NCBI GenBank assembly: GCA_946186215.1
Contig: CAMHMM010000018.1
Location: 1-14,263 of the forward strand
Direction of reading: 5' to 3'
DNA from: an uncultured Ruminococcus sp.
GTDB lineage: Bacteria > Bacillota > Clostridia > Oscillospirales > Ruminococcaceae
DNA: 14,263 nucleotides
Shown: piece after piece, positions 6,842 to 14,236 of the stretch
Layout of the letters: each line of letters begins with the position of its first letter
Numbering within the stretch: position 1 is the stretch's first letter
Position numbers and translations under genes: made by a program
Notes under the pieces: model-generated
Databases searched by the model: none
The model's input: only the letters and a program-made list of their open reading frames with translations
What the model was told of the DNA's origin: nothing

Positions 6842-8086
6842 ATGAAGCTTATCAGAAGATTCGCCGCACTGCTTGCAGCAGCCTGTATCGGTGCAGCAAT
6901 GGCAGGTACAGACGCAGGCGCACTTACCGATCCCGTAACAAGGCAGGAAATAACCGCCGCAGTCTCAAAGGGCAGCGTGTCGGGCTTAAAAAAGGTCAAC
7001 AACCGTGTTTACAGCTTTAAAAACGGCAGCGGAACGCCGTTTACGGGCAAGCTCAAAACATCCTACGGTACACAGTACTGCGTTCAGGGCAGCACCTGGT
7101 ACGGGTGGATCAAGGTCGGCACGAGCTGGTATTATTTCTCTCCCGATGAAAACGGTATCATGGCCACGGGAAAGTACAAGACCGCCAACGGCGTGTATCA
7201 GTTTGATAAGAACGGTGTCTGGAACGGCTCGGTGACAAAGGCCGCAAAGGCAAACAAGGATTTCACGCTCAGATATGAAGCGCTCACCGATGAAGGCTAT
7301 CTCTGCCTCGATCTTTCAACAGGCACACTGGTGAACGCCCCCTCTCAGGAGGAAGCAGCGAGCTACACCCACAAGGTAAAGGTGACTGCCAAGGACAGGC
7401 AGATAATATATGAGATGTTCATGGAATGCGGGCTCAATTCAATGAAATCCAACCTGGATTACGGCGGAAACGGCTGGACATCCGTGACGGCCACTCTTTC
7501 AGGCGGAGAATTCAGCGCATTGACAGGCTCCGATTCCTACAAGGCCTATTCCAAGGATGCCGATGTGCGGGTATTTTCCTATTTTACCGCATTTATGGAA
7601 AACTATATCCACAATATGCCCGAATATCTGCTTTCACAGCAGCACAGGGGCGGCTCCGAGATGAGCGAGATCATTTCCGATACGAAGATGTTCCGCTACA
7701 AGGGCTCATCCTACGGCATCACCGAAGAAAACAAAAACACGGATGTGATATTCACCAGCACCGAAGAGGTAGACAGCTTCATCAACGATGTGCTCTACGC
7801 CCGCAAAAATTCCGACTTCACATTCATCAAAAAGCTGCGGTCCTATGAGGATGATTTCTTTACGGATCATGTTCTGCTGTATACCGAGGTGATACTCCCC
7901 GCAGATTCATCCACATCACCCGGACTTTTCACCTACGATCCCGCAGAATCCCTTTACACATCCAACCTGAATGTGAAAAAGGGCTCCAACAAAAAAACAA
8001 AGCAGTTCGTTATCATCACCCTGGGCAGGCGCAGCACAGCCGAATCCTCAACGCCCTCCGGCACGACATATCTGAATATCCGCTGA
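6842..8086 (+). CDS. Exported protein with cell-wall/choline-binding-type repeats
   Basis: The protein has 414 residues. AGGAG at 6831-6835 supports the start. Residues 1-27 are a signal peptide (basic MKLIRR, then an Ala-rich core ending near DAGA). Residues ~52-128 hold aromatic/Gly repeats of the cell-wall-binding type: GWIKVGTSWYYFSPDENGIM followed by a second GVYQFDKNGVW unit, like the modules that tether choline-binding and glucan-binding proteins. Residues ~137-414 form a separate region that I do not recognise. Its mix of aromatic and charged residues suggests a folded domain, and no catalytic motif stands out. It has its own promoter and terminator, so it is monocistronic. It is probably exported and loosely held at the wall. 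Its ligand and role are unknown. Confidence 0.88.
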   Translation: MKLIRRFAALLAAACIGAAMAGTDAGALTDPVTRQEITAAVSKGSVSGLKKVNNRVYSFKNGSGTPFTGKLKTSYGTQYCVQGSTWYGWIKVGTSWYYFSPDENGIMATGKYKTANGVYQFDKNGVWNGSVTKAAKANKDFTLRYEALTDEGYLCLDLSTGTLVNAPSQEEAASYTHKVKVTAKDRQIIYEMFMECGLNSMKSNLDYGGNGWTSVTATLSGGEFSALTGSDSYKAYSKDADVRVFSYFTAFMENYIHNMPEYLLSQQHRGGSEMSEIISDTKMFRYKGSSYGITEENKNTDVIFTSTEEVDSFINDVLYARKNSDFTFIKKLRSYEDDFFTDHVLLYTEVILPADSSTSPGLFTYDPAESLYTSNLNVKKGSNKKTKQFVIITLGRRSTAESSTPSGTTYLNIR

Positions 8087-8093
8087 AAGCAGC

Positions 8094-8122
8094 AGACCGG
8101 TTCATATGAGCCGGTCTTTTTT
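8094..8122 (+). terminator. Intrinsic terminator of the 6842-8086 gene
   Basis: AGACCGG (8094-8100) pairs with CCGGTCT (8111-8117) and is followed by TTTTTT. The loop can extend the stem by TCA/TGA pairing. It starts 7 bases after the stop. Confidence 0.88.
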
Positions 8123-8268
8123 AATATACGGCGCGATCCCTCTGTTTTCGGTCATAGCATCTTCAATGCTTAGCAGAGTGAAAACGACTATACCAGCACT
8201 TTCTGCACCTTACAGCGCATCGTATGGAACTTCAACTCCTTATGTACCTTAACAACTGAATAACACAA
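8123..8268. other. Spacer between convergent genes, nothing firm
   Basis: I find no gene here. A minor nested inverted repeat is present: CTCTG at 8140-8144 with CAGAG at 8174-8178, enclosing AGCAT/ATGCT. It is short, and I assign it no role. Confidence 0.5.
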
Positions 8269-8298
8269 CAAACGGAGCAGTGAACGCTGCTCCGTTTG
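8269..8298 (-). terminator. Hairpin terminator after the lipoprotein gene
   Basis: A perfect 12 bp stem (8269-8280 with 8287-8298) has a 6-base loop and lies 36 bases beyond the stop of the - strand lipoprotein gene. On that strand it is followed by TTGTTGTGTT, a broken T-run. It may also serve as a backup for + strand transcripts. Confidence 0.7.
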
Positions 8299-8333
8299 AT
8301 TTATTGCAGATGAAATTTTATAATAGCGGTATG

Positions 8334-10004
8334 TTATTTGAATTCATAGAATTTCAGATCGGACATCTTTATATCCGACAATTTTAATTCTTCCTCAACA
8401 GCTTTGCAGCTGCCGTCCGCATTCTTTTCTCCCTCTTCTGTGCAGTAACGGACATTGAATATAATGTCTCCTGCCGATGAAGGATCATCCTTGAAGGATA
8501 TATCGGGGATCCCGGCCAGACCATTCGCAGGTGTGCCCTTAATCACTACATTTTCCTCAAGATTTGCCGCATACGGTTTCCCGTCCTTAATGGTAAATAC
8601 ATACACAGAACGAACACCGTCGCCGCTCATATTGCCTGTTATCAGCTCGGTCTGACCATCGCCGTTTATATCATATTCCTTCACATTGGGATATCCCCGG
8701 ACACCTGTCCATTCCACCTCATCATAAAGGCTCGTCCCGTAATTTTCCGCAAGATGCACCGGAGTACCGTCAAGCATAGTATAATAATCAAAGTACATCA
8801 GGTTCATAGCGGAATGTGCAAGGCAAATGCATTCCTGCCCCATTATATTATATTCATAGAGCGACAGAGCCGTATATCTGTCAGGATCGGTGTCATCTTT
8901 GGGAAGAAACGCGCTGCCGGAAACGATCTCTGTGTAATTATCTGTTTTTCTGTCATGTGAGGCAAGTGTATACTCCACATTCATATCATCAGTTCTGCTG
9001 CGCCTGAGCTGATAATCATATCCCGAAAGATGATAATTTTCAAAGGTCAGTTTTTCGCCGTCAAATTTCACATCAAACTCAAAATCAATGTAGATTACCG
9101 GCATAAATGACTCATCTGTTTTTCCGCCCGCTGTGAATGAACCCGAAAGCTTACCGTTATCAAGGTCAAACCCGACAACATCTATGAGGGACACATCCGT
9201 CAGGTCCACAGGCTCCTCAAACATTTGTATCATATCAGCAGTGTCACCATAAACCTGATAATATTTTCCTGAATCCGTATTGATGATCACTTTCTTATCA
9301 GTTGTGTCTACCTCATAGGCAAAGGCATTCCTGAACAATTCCATGTTATCATCGAACCATGCGCGATGATCGCAGTATTTTCCGTCTTTCAGATCAAAAA
9401 CAGTCAGATCATTGACAAAGCACATCGTGCCGCCCATAACATAATTTATCATGATGATCTCGTTTTTGCCGTCATTATCTATATCTGCCTGTTCCAGAGT
9501 CTGCGGCGCACCACACCATCGGCTTGTCCATGTGCATTCCATGTCGTCGATAATGCCGTCATGCTGAATAACTATTCTTTCCACAGGAAAGCTGTCACCA
9601 TAGTCATTCGTCCGTTCATCATAAGAGAACACTCCGTAAACGGCGGTATTATCATCAAACCTTTTCAGAAGAAAAGCCTTCCCCTTGTCATCCTGATATG
9701 AAAAGCTTGTCTCCTGATCGCAGGGGGCTGAATCCGGATCAAGCTCGATCCCTTCTGATGTGGACATTCTGGTAAGAGGCACAGGTTCCGGCTCCGGTTC
9801 TGTTATTTCAGCAGTGATCTGTGTTGTGACAGGGGCAGAGGTAGTTTCTGCTTTCACTGCAGTTTCCTGCAGGATTTCAGAAACTGCCGCTGTTTCCGTG
9901 ACAACGCCTGTTGCCTGCACAGCAGTGTCAGCCGTTGTCTCCTGCTTCTGCACACCGCAGGATGTAAATAATACAGCCGCAATGAGCGCAATAGTTTTTT
10001 TCAT
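8334..10004 (-). CDS. Secreted lipoprotein with FG-GAP/VCBS-like calcium-loop motifs
   Basis: The protein has 556 residues. The start is well supported by GAAGGTG shortly before the ATG. The N-terminus MKKTIALIAAVLFTSC is a lipoprotein signal with Cys16 as the lipidated residue; Phe at -3 is a weaker lipobox position. Residues ~17-78 are a Thr/Glu/Ala-rich and Pro-Glu linker, as used to hold a domain away from the membrane. The body carries two DxDxDG calcium-loop motifs, DIDNDGKNE (174-182) and DINGDGQTE (445-453), each followed by hydrophobic strand residues as in FG-GAP/VCBS repeats. This suggests a beta-propeller-like surface protein. Paired Cys (157/164, 393/395) are present. No enzyme motif was seen. 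It stands alone between two terminators, and I found no strong promoter for it. Function is unknown; ligand or polysaccharide binding is possible. Confidence 0.86.
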   Translation of the reverse strand: MKKTIALIAAVLFTSCGVQKQETTADTAVQATGVVTETAAVSEILQETAVKAETTSAPVTTQITAEITEPEPEPVPLTRMSTSEGIELDPDSAPCDQETSFSYQDDKGKAFLLKRFDDNTAVYGVFSYDERTNDYGDSFPVERIVIQHDGIIDDMECTWTSRWCGAPQTLEQADIDNDGKNEIIMINYVMGGTMCFVNDLTVFDLKDGKYCDHRAWFDDNMELFRNAFAYEVDTTDKKVIINTDSGKYYQVYGDTADMIQMFEEPVDLTDVSLIDVVGFDLDNGKLSGSFTAGGKTDESFMPVIYIDFEFDVKFDGEKLTFENYHLSGYDYQLRRSRTDDMNVEYTLASHDRKTDNYTEIVSGSAFLPKDDTDPDRYTALSLYEYNIMGQECICLAHSAMNLMYFDYYTMLDGTPVHLAENYGTSLYDEVEWTGVRGYPNVKEYDINGDGQTELITGNMSGDGVRSVYVFTIKDGKPYAANLEENVVIKGTPANGLAGIPDISFKDDPSSAGDIIFNVRYCTEEGEKNADGSCKAVEEELKLSDIKMSDLKFYEFK

Positions 10005-10129
10005 TTTTTCACCTTCAATATGTTATCAGATCTATGCAAATAATGTTTTTTATATTGATCTTAATTCTTTCTGTTATCATGGAGATATTTTGCTTTATTC
10101 TTTTCAGATCAGGATCTGCCGACACCTAC

Positions 10130-10172
10130 AAAAAAGCCGATGAAAACTATCATGGTCATAATTTTCATCGGC
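10130..10172 (-). terminator. Intrinsic terminator of the 10251-11327 gene
   Basis: On the - strand, GCCGATGAAAA (10172-10162) pairs with TTTTCATCGGC (10146-10136), an 11 bp stem followed directly by TTTTTT (10135-10130). It separates this gene from the downstream lipoprotein gene. Confidence 0.88.
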
Positions 10173-10250
10173 CGATCGTATCCGCTGCAGCTTTTGCCGC
10201 TTTTCAACATTGCCTCTTTTCTTTATTGTATGCGACTGCTGCTTTAAAAT

Positions 10251-11327
10251 TTAATCACTTATGATTATGGTGTATTTGGAATTTCCCTTGACACTGACCT
10301 TGGCAACGCCCTTGCTGTTGAATTTGCCTGTCTTGATCTTCTTCATCTTGCTTCCGGTACCGGAATACAGAGTGAACTTGCGGTTTGCGTATGCCTTGCC
10401 GGCATTGACGGTCACGCTCTGCTCTTCATTTGCCGCAAATGCCTTTGTAGTAACAGTGGTGACCTTGTCCATTTCACTGTCAAGCACCTTAATAGTTGTC
10501 TTGCCGCTCTTTACAGAAGCTGATGCAGGTGCTGCTGCGGAGGTCGATGTGCTGCCGAGCTTTGAAGCATATTTCTTTTTATACTCATCCTTGGTCACAT
10601 ACTTTATATCCACATGGGCAGAGGGCATAACAAATTTGCCGCCGTTGACTTCAGTGGAGCCTACAGGTGTATTTCCCTTGAGAGCGACACCGACAAGATC
10701 AGGATCGAATTCCCATGACTTTGCGGAAGCAATAATTATTGATTCCCCCGATTTCACAATGAGCTTTCCGATAATCTCGTTTTTGGGATCGTATGATACA
10801 AGTACTCTCTTATCACTGTTGCTGAGAACATAAATAGGAATGCTGACAGAATCAGTATATTCGCGGAAATTGTCTTTCGACCAGTATGCACCCTTTGTAC
10901 CTACTACCAGCGTATCCTGATTATGAGTGTCAAACTCCTCATGAGTCAGCCCCGCCAGTTTTACGGTGCCCTTGCCGAGAGATTCAGTTATAAACCAGGT
11001 ATCTGAACTGCCCGTAAATCTTGAGCATGCTGCATATGAAGAGTTAACTTGTTCCGGATCTACATAGATCGCCCAGGCGTATTCATCTTTAGAATTTCCT
11101 TCCACGCACAGTCTGGTAGAATAGTAGGTCACCCATTCATCATCCTGAGCATCTGCTTCCAGAAGATAAATAGGATGGCTGCTGTCATATACCTCGCCTG
11201 TGTCAACATTTACGACTTTGAATTTGCCTGCCGCACTTACTGTAGCGGAAAAAAGCGTACTGCTGCTTGTAAGCATTATGGCTGATGCCGCCAGTATACC
11301 CATAGCCCTCTTAAAAACGCTTTTCAT
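10251..11327 (-). CDS. Exported protein with an InlB-B-repeat-like segment
   Basis: The protein has 358 residues. The start at 11327 is chosen because AAGGAG lies 7 nt upstream; the in-frame ATG at 11348 lacks this. Residues 1-33 are a signal peptide (MKSVFKRAMG, hydrophobic core, ending near VSAA). Residues ~34-180 are a beta-rich region I do not recognise. Residues ~186-244 end in GKFVMPSAHVDIKYV, which resembles the closing strand of divergent InlB B-repeat modules (FxMPxxxVxI). A Ser/Ala-rich linker follows (~258-274), then a small Lys/Gly/Ser-rich beta domain (~275-358). There is no sortase motif, membrane anchor, dockerin or catalytic signature, so it is probably released or held by non-covalent contact. 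It has its own promoter and terminator. Function is unknown; surface adhesion is a guess from the repeat type. Confidence 0.86.
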   Translation of the reverse strand: MKSVFKRAMGILAASAIMLTSSSTLFSATVSAAGKFKVVNVDTGEVYDSSHPIYLLEADAQDDEWVTYYSTRLCVEGNSKDEYAWAIYVDPEQVNSSYAACSRFTGSSDTWFITESLGKGTVKLAGLTHEEFDTHNQDTLVVGTKGAYWSKDNFREYTDSVSIPIYVLSNSDKRVLVSYDPKNEIIGKLIVKSGESIIIASAKSWEFDPDLVGVALKGNTPVGSTEVNGGKFVMPSAHVDIKYVTKDEYKKKYASKLGSTSTSAAAPASASVKSGKTTIKVLDSEMDKVTTVTTKAFAANEEQSVTVNAGKAYANRKFTLYSGTGSKMKKIKTGKFNSKGVAKVSVKGNSKYTIIISD

Positions 11328-11640
11328 GATATGTCTCCTTTTAAACACATAAATTTATTGATATACGGAAATGTCCGCAATATCCCAAAAGCAGTATCGG
11401 CCTTTGTTCAGGATGACACCGGCCTATCATTGACAGTTCAGTCATAATACCGCTGTATTTGAGCCTGCAACTTGTGCATTTAGCACATCAGACCATATTT
11501 ATTTTAACACAATTTAAACTAAGTTGTCAAATATTTTTTGTTTGCTTTTTACACAATATATCAAAAACAATTTATATATTTTCTACAAATTATCCAAGGC
11601 GCGTCTCATTTCATTCAAAGCGCTGTGGCTATATGAGTGA
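11328..11640. other. Intergenic region between two tandem - strand genes
   Basis: No gene is seen. It holds the promoter at 11501-11530 and a ~165 nt leader for the exported protein downstream, including a small hairpin (TGTGC at 11473-11477 with GCACA at 11483-11487). I found no clear terminator for the GH5 gene that ends at 11641, only weak GCGC pairing, so some read-through is possible. Confidence 0.6.
11501..11530 (-). promoter_or_regulatory. Sigma-A promoter of the 10251-11327 gene
   Basis: On the - strand, TTGACA (11530-11525) and TAAAAT (11506-11501) are 18 bp apart. TGT directly before the -10 gives an extended -10. The leader would be about 165 nt. Confidence 0.72.
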
Positions 11641-13293
11641 TCAGCTTTTCAGCTTTTCCTCAAACACCTTTTCAAGCTCTTCATTCTTCACAAGCTTTCC
11701 CTTTACCTTTCGGTAAAGTCCGAAGGAGCCGTCATTGAAGGCGTGATAATCATAGCCTATCCTGTTTTCCGTAAGTATGTCGATCATATCCGACACCCAC
11801 TGTGTACCGCCTCGGTTTTCCTTAAAACAATTGATGCCTGCGCCGAATTCACCGCAGAATACCGGAACATTTTCCTTTTCGGAAAATTTCACCGCATGAC
11901 CCACCGATTTTTCCAGCAGCTCCCTGTTTACAGACGAAACTGTCCTTGCCTTGTAAAGATCAATACGCAGTGCTGCCTTTCCGCGGGAAGCGTTTTCAAG
12001 CTTCACATAGCCTCTCACACGGTATTTGTGCCCGTCTGTATGCTTTATCCTTATCAGGGAAAGGTTTGCATCGCCCGTTGTGCCCCTGACAGACAGGCAC
12101 TGTTTGTCGTTATACCCGATGGAATCATCCCTTCCTCCGCTGCCCGAACCATTCTGCGACCAGAAGCCAAAGCTGCCGCTGTAGTTGTCGGTCTCGCAGG
12201 GCAGTGTCCTTATGAGCCTGCCCGAAGCGTCATATTCATCAAGATATATTTCATCCGCAAAGGCAGCGCCATTCGCACCCAGATCCGCGCCCTGAAAGCT
12301 CACTGCGATCACATTTGCCCTGCTGTCGTCAACGGATATCTTATCGGTCTCGATCCGCTGCCAGCCCGTATCCGACATGATCGCCTTTTTGCCCGTACAT
12401 GAAAGCCACTGCAGCCCCGAGGCTATTATCTCGTCAGACGGATATGAAGCCTGCGTGCCGCCTGTGCCCGCCCATTCAAAGCCCTGATGTGTAAACGAAA
12501 ACGGTTCATAGGTGTGGAATTCATACATTGCATTGCTGTCATCAAGAATTATAAACTGCTCATCGTCGGAAAGGCTCCAGTCGGGCTCGCCTGTATCCGG
12601 ATCCTTCACTGCCATGGCCTTTTCCGCTATCACGATATGGTTCCTGTCGTATTTTCTGATCCTGTCGGTGATCTTCTGCGCCAGCTCCTGCCATACCCTT
12701 ATGCCGTCGGCCGCGTTTTTCTCACCCACGGGGAAGGGCTCGTTCACAAGCCCGTAGCCCAGTATCACAGGTTCATCCGCATAGGTCTGCGCTATCTTCC
12801 CCCACAAAGCGATGAGCCTGTTCTGTGCGGACTTGCTCTTCCAGAGCGTATCGCCGTTTCCCTGTGACTGGTAACCTCCCTGAGGACAGTGCATATTGAG
12901 TATGATGCGCATATCGTATTTTTTTGCCCACTTGATGTTCTGGTCTATCCAGTCAAAGCCCTCTTTTCTGTATTTGTACGGTGCGCTGTCGGACTCGAAA
13001 AGATCGTAATTGAGATAAAAGCGCACACAGTTGAAGCCCAGCTTTGAAAGCTCTCTGAACGAGTTTTCGGAATGATCGTAAGTCGGTGCCTTTACAGGCG
13101 CACTCCACACATCATTTCCCATGGCGATGCCCTTTATCAGATATTCCGAACCATCCTCACAGACAAGCGTTCTCCCGGATGTGCGCACAAAGCCTTCATC
13201 CTTTACCGTGCCTGCATGAACATCTGCAGACAAGGCGGTAATATTCATCATCATAAATGCAGCTGCTCCAAGTGCCGCCAAAATTTTTTTCAT
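11641..13293 (-). CDS. Secreted GH5 endoglucanase-type glycoside hydrolase with inserted beta module
   Basis: The protein has 550 residues from the ATG at 13293, which has AGGAGGGG just upstream; the frame is open further but without support. Residues 1-27 are a signal peptide. The rest is a GH5 (clan GH-A) barrel that hydrolyses beta-glycosidic bonds with retention: Arg91 in NCVRFYLN, His135 in NMHCPQGG, acid/base Glu185 in VNEP, His260/Tyr262 in FHTYEP, and nucleophile Glu482 in CGEFG. The barrel normally spans ~300-350 residues. Here ~145 extra residues (about 308-452) separate HTYEP-FTHQG from the helix before the nucleophile strand. The insert is beta-rich and resembles a jelly-roll carbohydrate-binding module. 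Near the C-terminus, the usual barrel Trp is replaced by YDYHAFND. There is no dockerin or sortase signal, so the enzyme is probably free. Its ATG overlaps the stop of the araC-type gene. The exact substrate (cellulose, mixed-linkage glucan or mannan) cannot be read from the sequence. Confidence 0.94.
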   Translation of the reverse strand: MKKILAALGAAAFMMMNITALSADVHAGTVKDEGFVRTSGRTLVCEDGSEYLIKGIAMGNDVWSAPVKAPTYDHSENSFRELSKLGFNCVRFYLNYDLFESDSAPYKYRKEGFDWIDQNIKWAKKYDMRIILNMHCPQGGYQSQGNGDTLWKSKSAQNRLIALWGKIAQTYADEPVILGYGLVNEPFPVGEKNAADGIRVWQELAQKITDRIRKYDRNHIVIAEKAMAVKDPDTGEPDWSLSDDEQFIILDDSNAMYEFHTYEPFSFTHQGFEWAGTGGTQASYPSDEIIASGLQWLSCTGKKAIMSDTGWQRIETDKISVDDSRANVIAVSFQGADLGANGAAFADEIYLDEYDASGRLIRTLPCETDNYSGSFGFWSQNGSGSGGRDDSIGYNDKQCLSVRGTTGDANLSLIRIKHTDGHKYRVRGYVKLENASRGKAALRIDLYKARTVSSVNRELLEKSVGHAVKFSEKENVPVFCGEFGAGINCFKENRGGTQWVSDMIDILTENRIGYDYHAFNDGSFGLYRKVKGKLVKNEELEKVFEEKLKS

Positions 13294-14078
13294 ATGTTCC
13301 CCTCCTGCATCCCGATACGCCTGCGGTACTCGCAGGGTGTCATATTCGTCCTGTCCTTGAAACGATGAAGAAAGCACACGGTATTTGTATACCCGCAAAG
13401 TGCGGATATCTCCTTTACAGAAAGGGATGTAGTGCTCAGATAATACTGTGCGGTCTTTATCTTCGCCGTAAGAAGGTCTTCATAGCAGCTCGTGCCGAAC
13501 TGCTCCCTGTAAAGCTGCTGAAAATGCGAGGGAGAGATATTCGTGCTGCGTGCGAGCTCCGTCACAGATGAAAACTGCCCGGGATCGCTGTACATCCGCG
13601 CCCGCAGATCTGAAAGCTCCGCAGAATGAGCCTTTCCGTGAGTCAGCGCCTTTCTTGGCGGCTCCTCACAAAGCTTCATCAGCAGAATATTTATCAGCAT
13701 GGAGATATATCTGTCCCTGTTGGTAGATTCTGAAAAGCGCTCGCGGCTTATCATCCGCAGAAGCTCCTCCTGTGCCCCTATGCTCTGGGGAGTTATGATG
13801 CGGTCAAGCACCGCAAAGGAAAGCTCATCTGCATTATCACAGTCGAAATGCAGGTAATGGTCAATGTAGCTGCCGCATATCGCCCTGTAATACTGCGGAG
13901 TGTCCCTGTCGAAGATGATAAAGCTGTCGGGAGTGACGGTCTGCTCCGTGCCGCCCGATCTTATCACCGCATCAGTCTTAAAAATAATAAGCAGCAGATC
14001 TCCCGAGCCGTCGGGACGGTCAATGCAGAAATCCCCTGTATGATGAACATCTGTGCCTATCGCATGAAGAAAAAACAT
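13290..14078 (-). CDS. AraC-family transcriptional regulator
   Basis: The protein has 262 residues. Residues ~1-85 form a cupin-type sensor region, with a VTPDSFIIFDRDTP turn as in AraC ligand domains. Residues ~155-256 form the two helix-turn-helix DNA-binding domain: HTH1 at ~171-192 (SVTELARSTNISPSHFQQLY) and HTH2 at ~219-242, closing with NMTPCEYRRR, the family's C-terminal signature. Such regulators usually sense a sugar and activate nearby transport or hydrolase genes. Its TGA overlaps the ATG of the GH5 gene by four bases, so the two are co-translated. It is transcribed from a perfect-consensus promoter that holds a direct repeat, which suggests autoregulation. A GGAG lies 10 nt before the ATG at 14078. 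The GH5 gene and the divergent gene at 14237 are likely targets. Confidence 0.94.
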   Translation of the reverse strand: MFFLHAIGTDVHHTGDFCIDRPDGSGDLLLIIFKTDAVIRSGGTEQTVTPDSFIIFDRDTPQYYRAICGSYIDHYLHFDCDNADELSFAVLDRIITPQSIGAQEELLRMISRERFSESTNRDRYISMLINILLMKLCEEPPRKALTHGKAHSAELSDLRARMYSDPGQFSSVTELARSTNISPSHFQQLYREQFGTSCYEDLLTAKIKTAQYYLSTTSLSVKEISALCGYTNTVCFLHRFKDRTNMTPCEYRRRIGMQEGNI

Positions 14079-14123
14079 TGTGTGCTGTCTCCGTTAAATC
14101 GTAGGATAAGTAACTATAATAGT

Positions 14124-14152
14124 ATTATAAAGCATTGCAAAGCATTTGTCAA
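14124..14152 (-). promoter_or_regulatory. Promoter of the araC-type/GH5 operon, with direct-repeat operator candidate
   Basis: On the - strand, TTGACA (14152-14147) and TATAAT (14129-14124) are 17 bp apart, a perfect consensus. The spacer region holds AAAGCATT twice (14129-14136 and 14139-14146), 10 bp apart, that is, one helical turn. This fits a protein contacting two successive major grooves and probably blocking or tuning the promoter. Confidence 0.86.
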
Positions 14153-14163
14153 TATGATATGAT
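14135..14163 (+). promoter_or_regulatory. Candidate divergent promoter for the gene at 14237
   Basis: TTGCAA (14135-14140) and TATGAT (14158-14163) are 17 bp apart, matching 4/6 and 5/6 of consensus. It overlaps the opposite araC promoter, so the two would compete or share control. The leader of ~67 nt holds a bulged hairpin (14176-14183 with 14190-14198). Confidence 0.5.
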
Positions 14164-14236
14164 GGTCGTAACAGGCTGTCTGCGTGAAAGCAGGACAGGC
14201 AGTCACACTTAAAATCCAATACAAGGAGTGGCCATT

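Noticed and set aside
8140..8178. Nested inverted repeat as a small RNA or attachment site
   Set aside because: The arms are only 5 bp and there is no promoter, T-run or integrase.
10034..10264. + strand 76-residue open frame between the lipoprotein and the 10251-11327 genes
   Set aside because: It reads straight through the strong - strand terminator hairpin and has no ribosome binding site.
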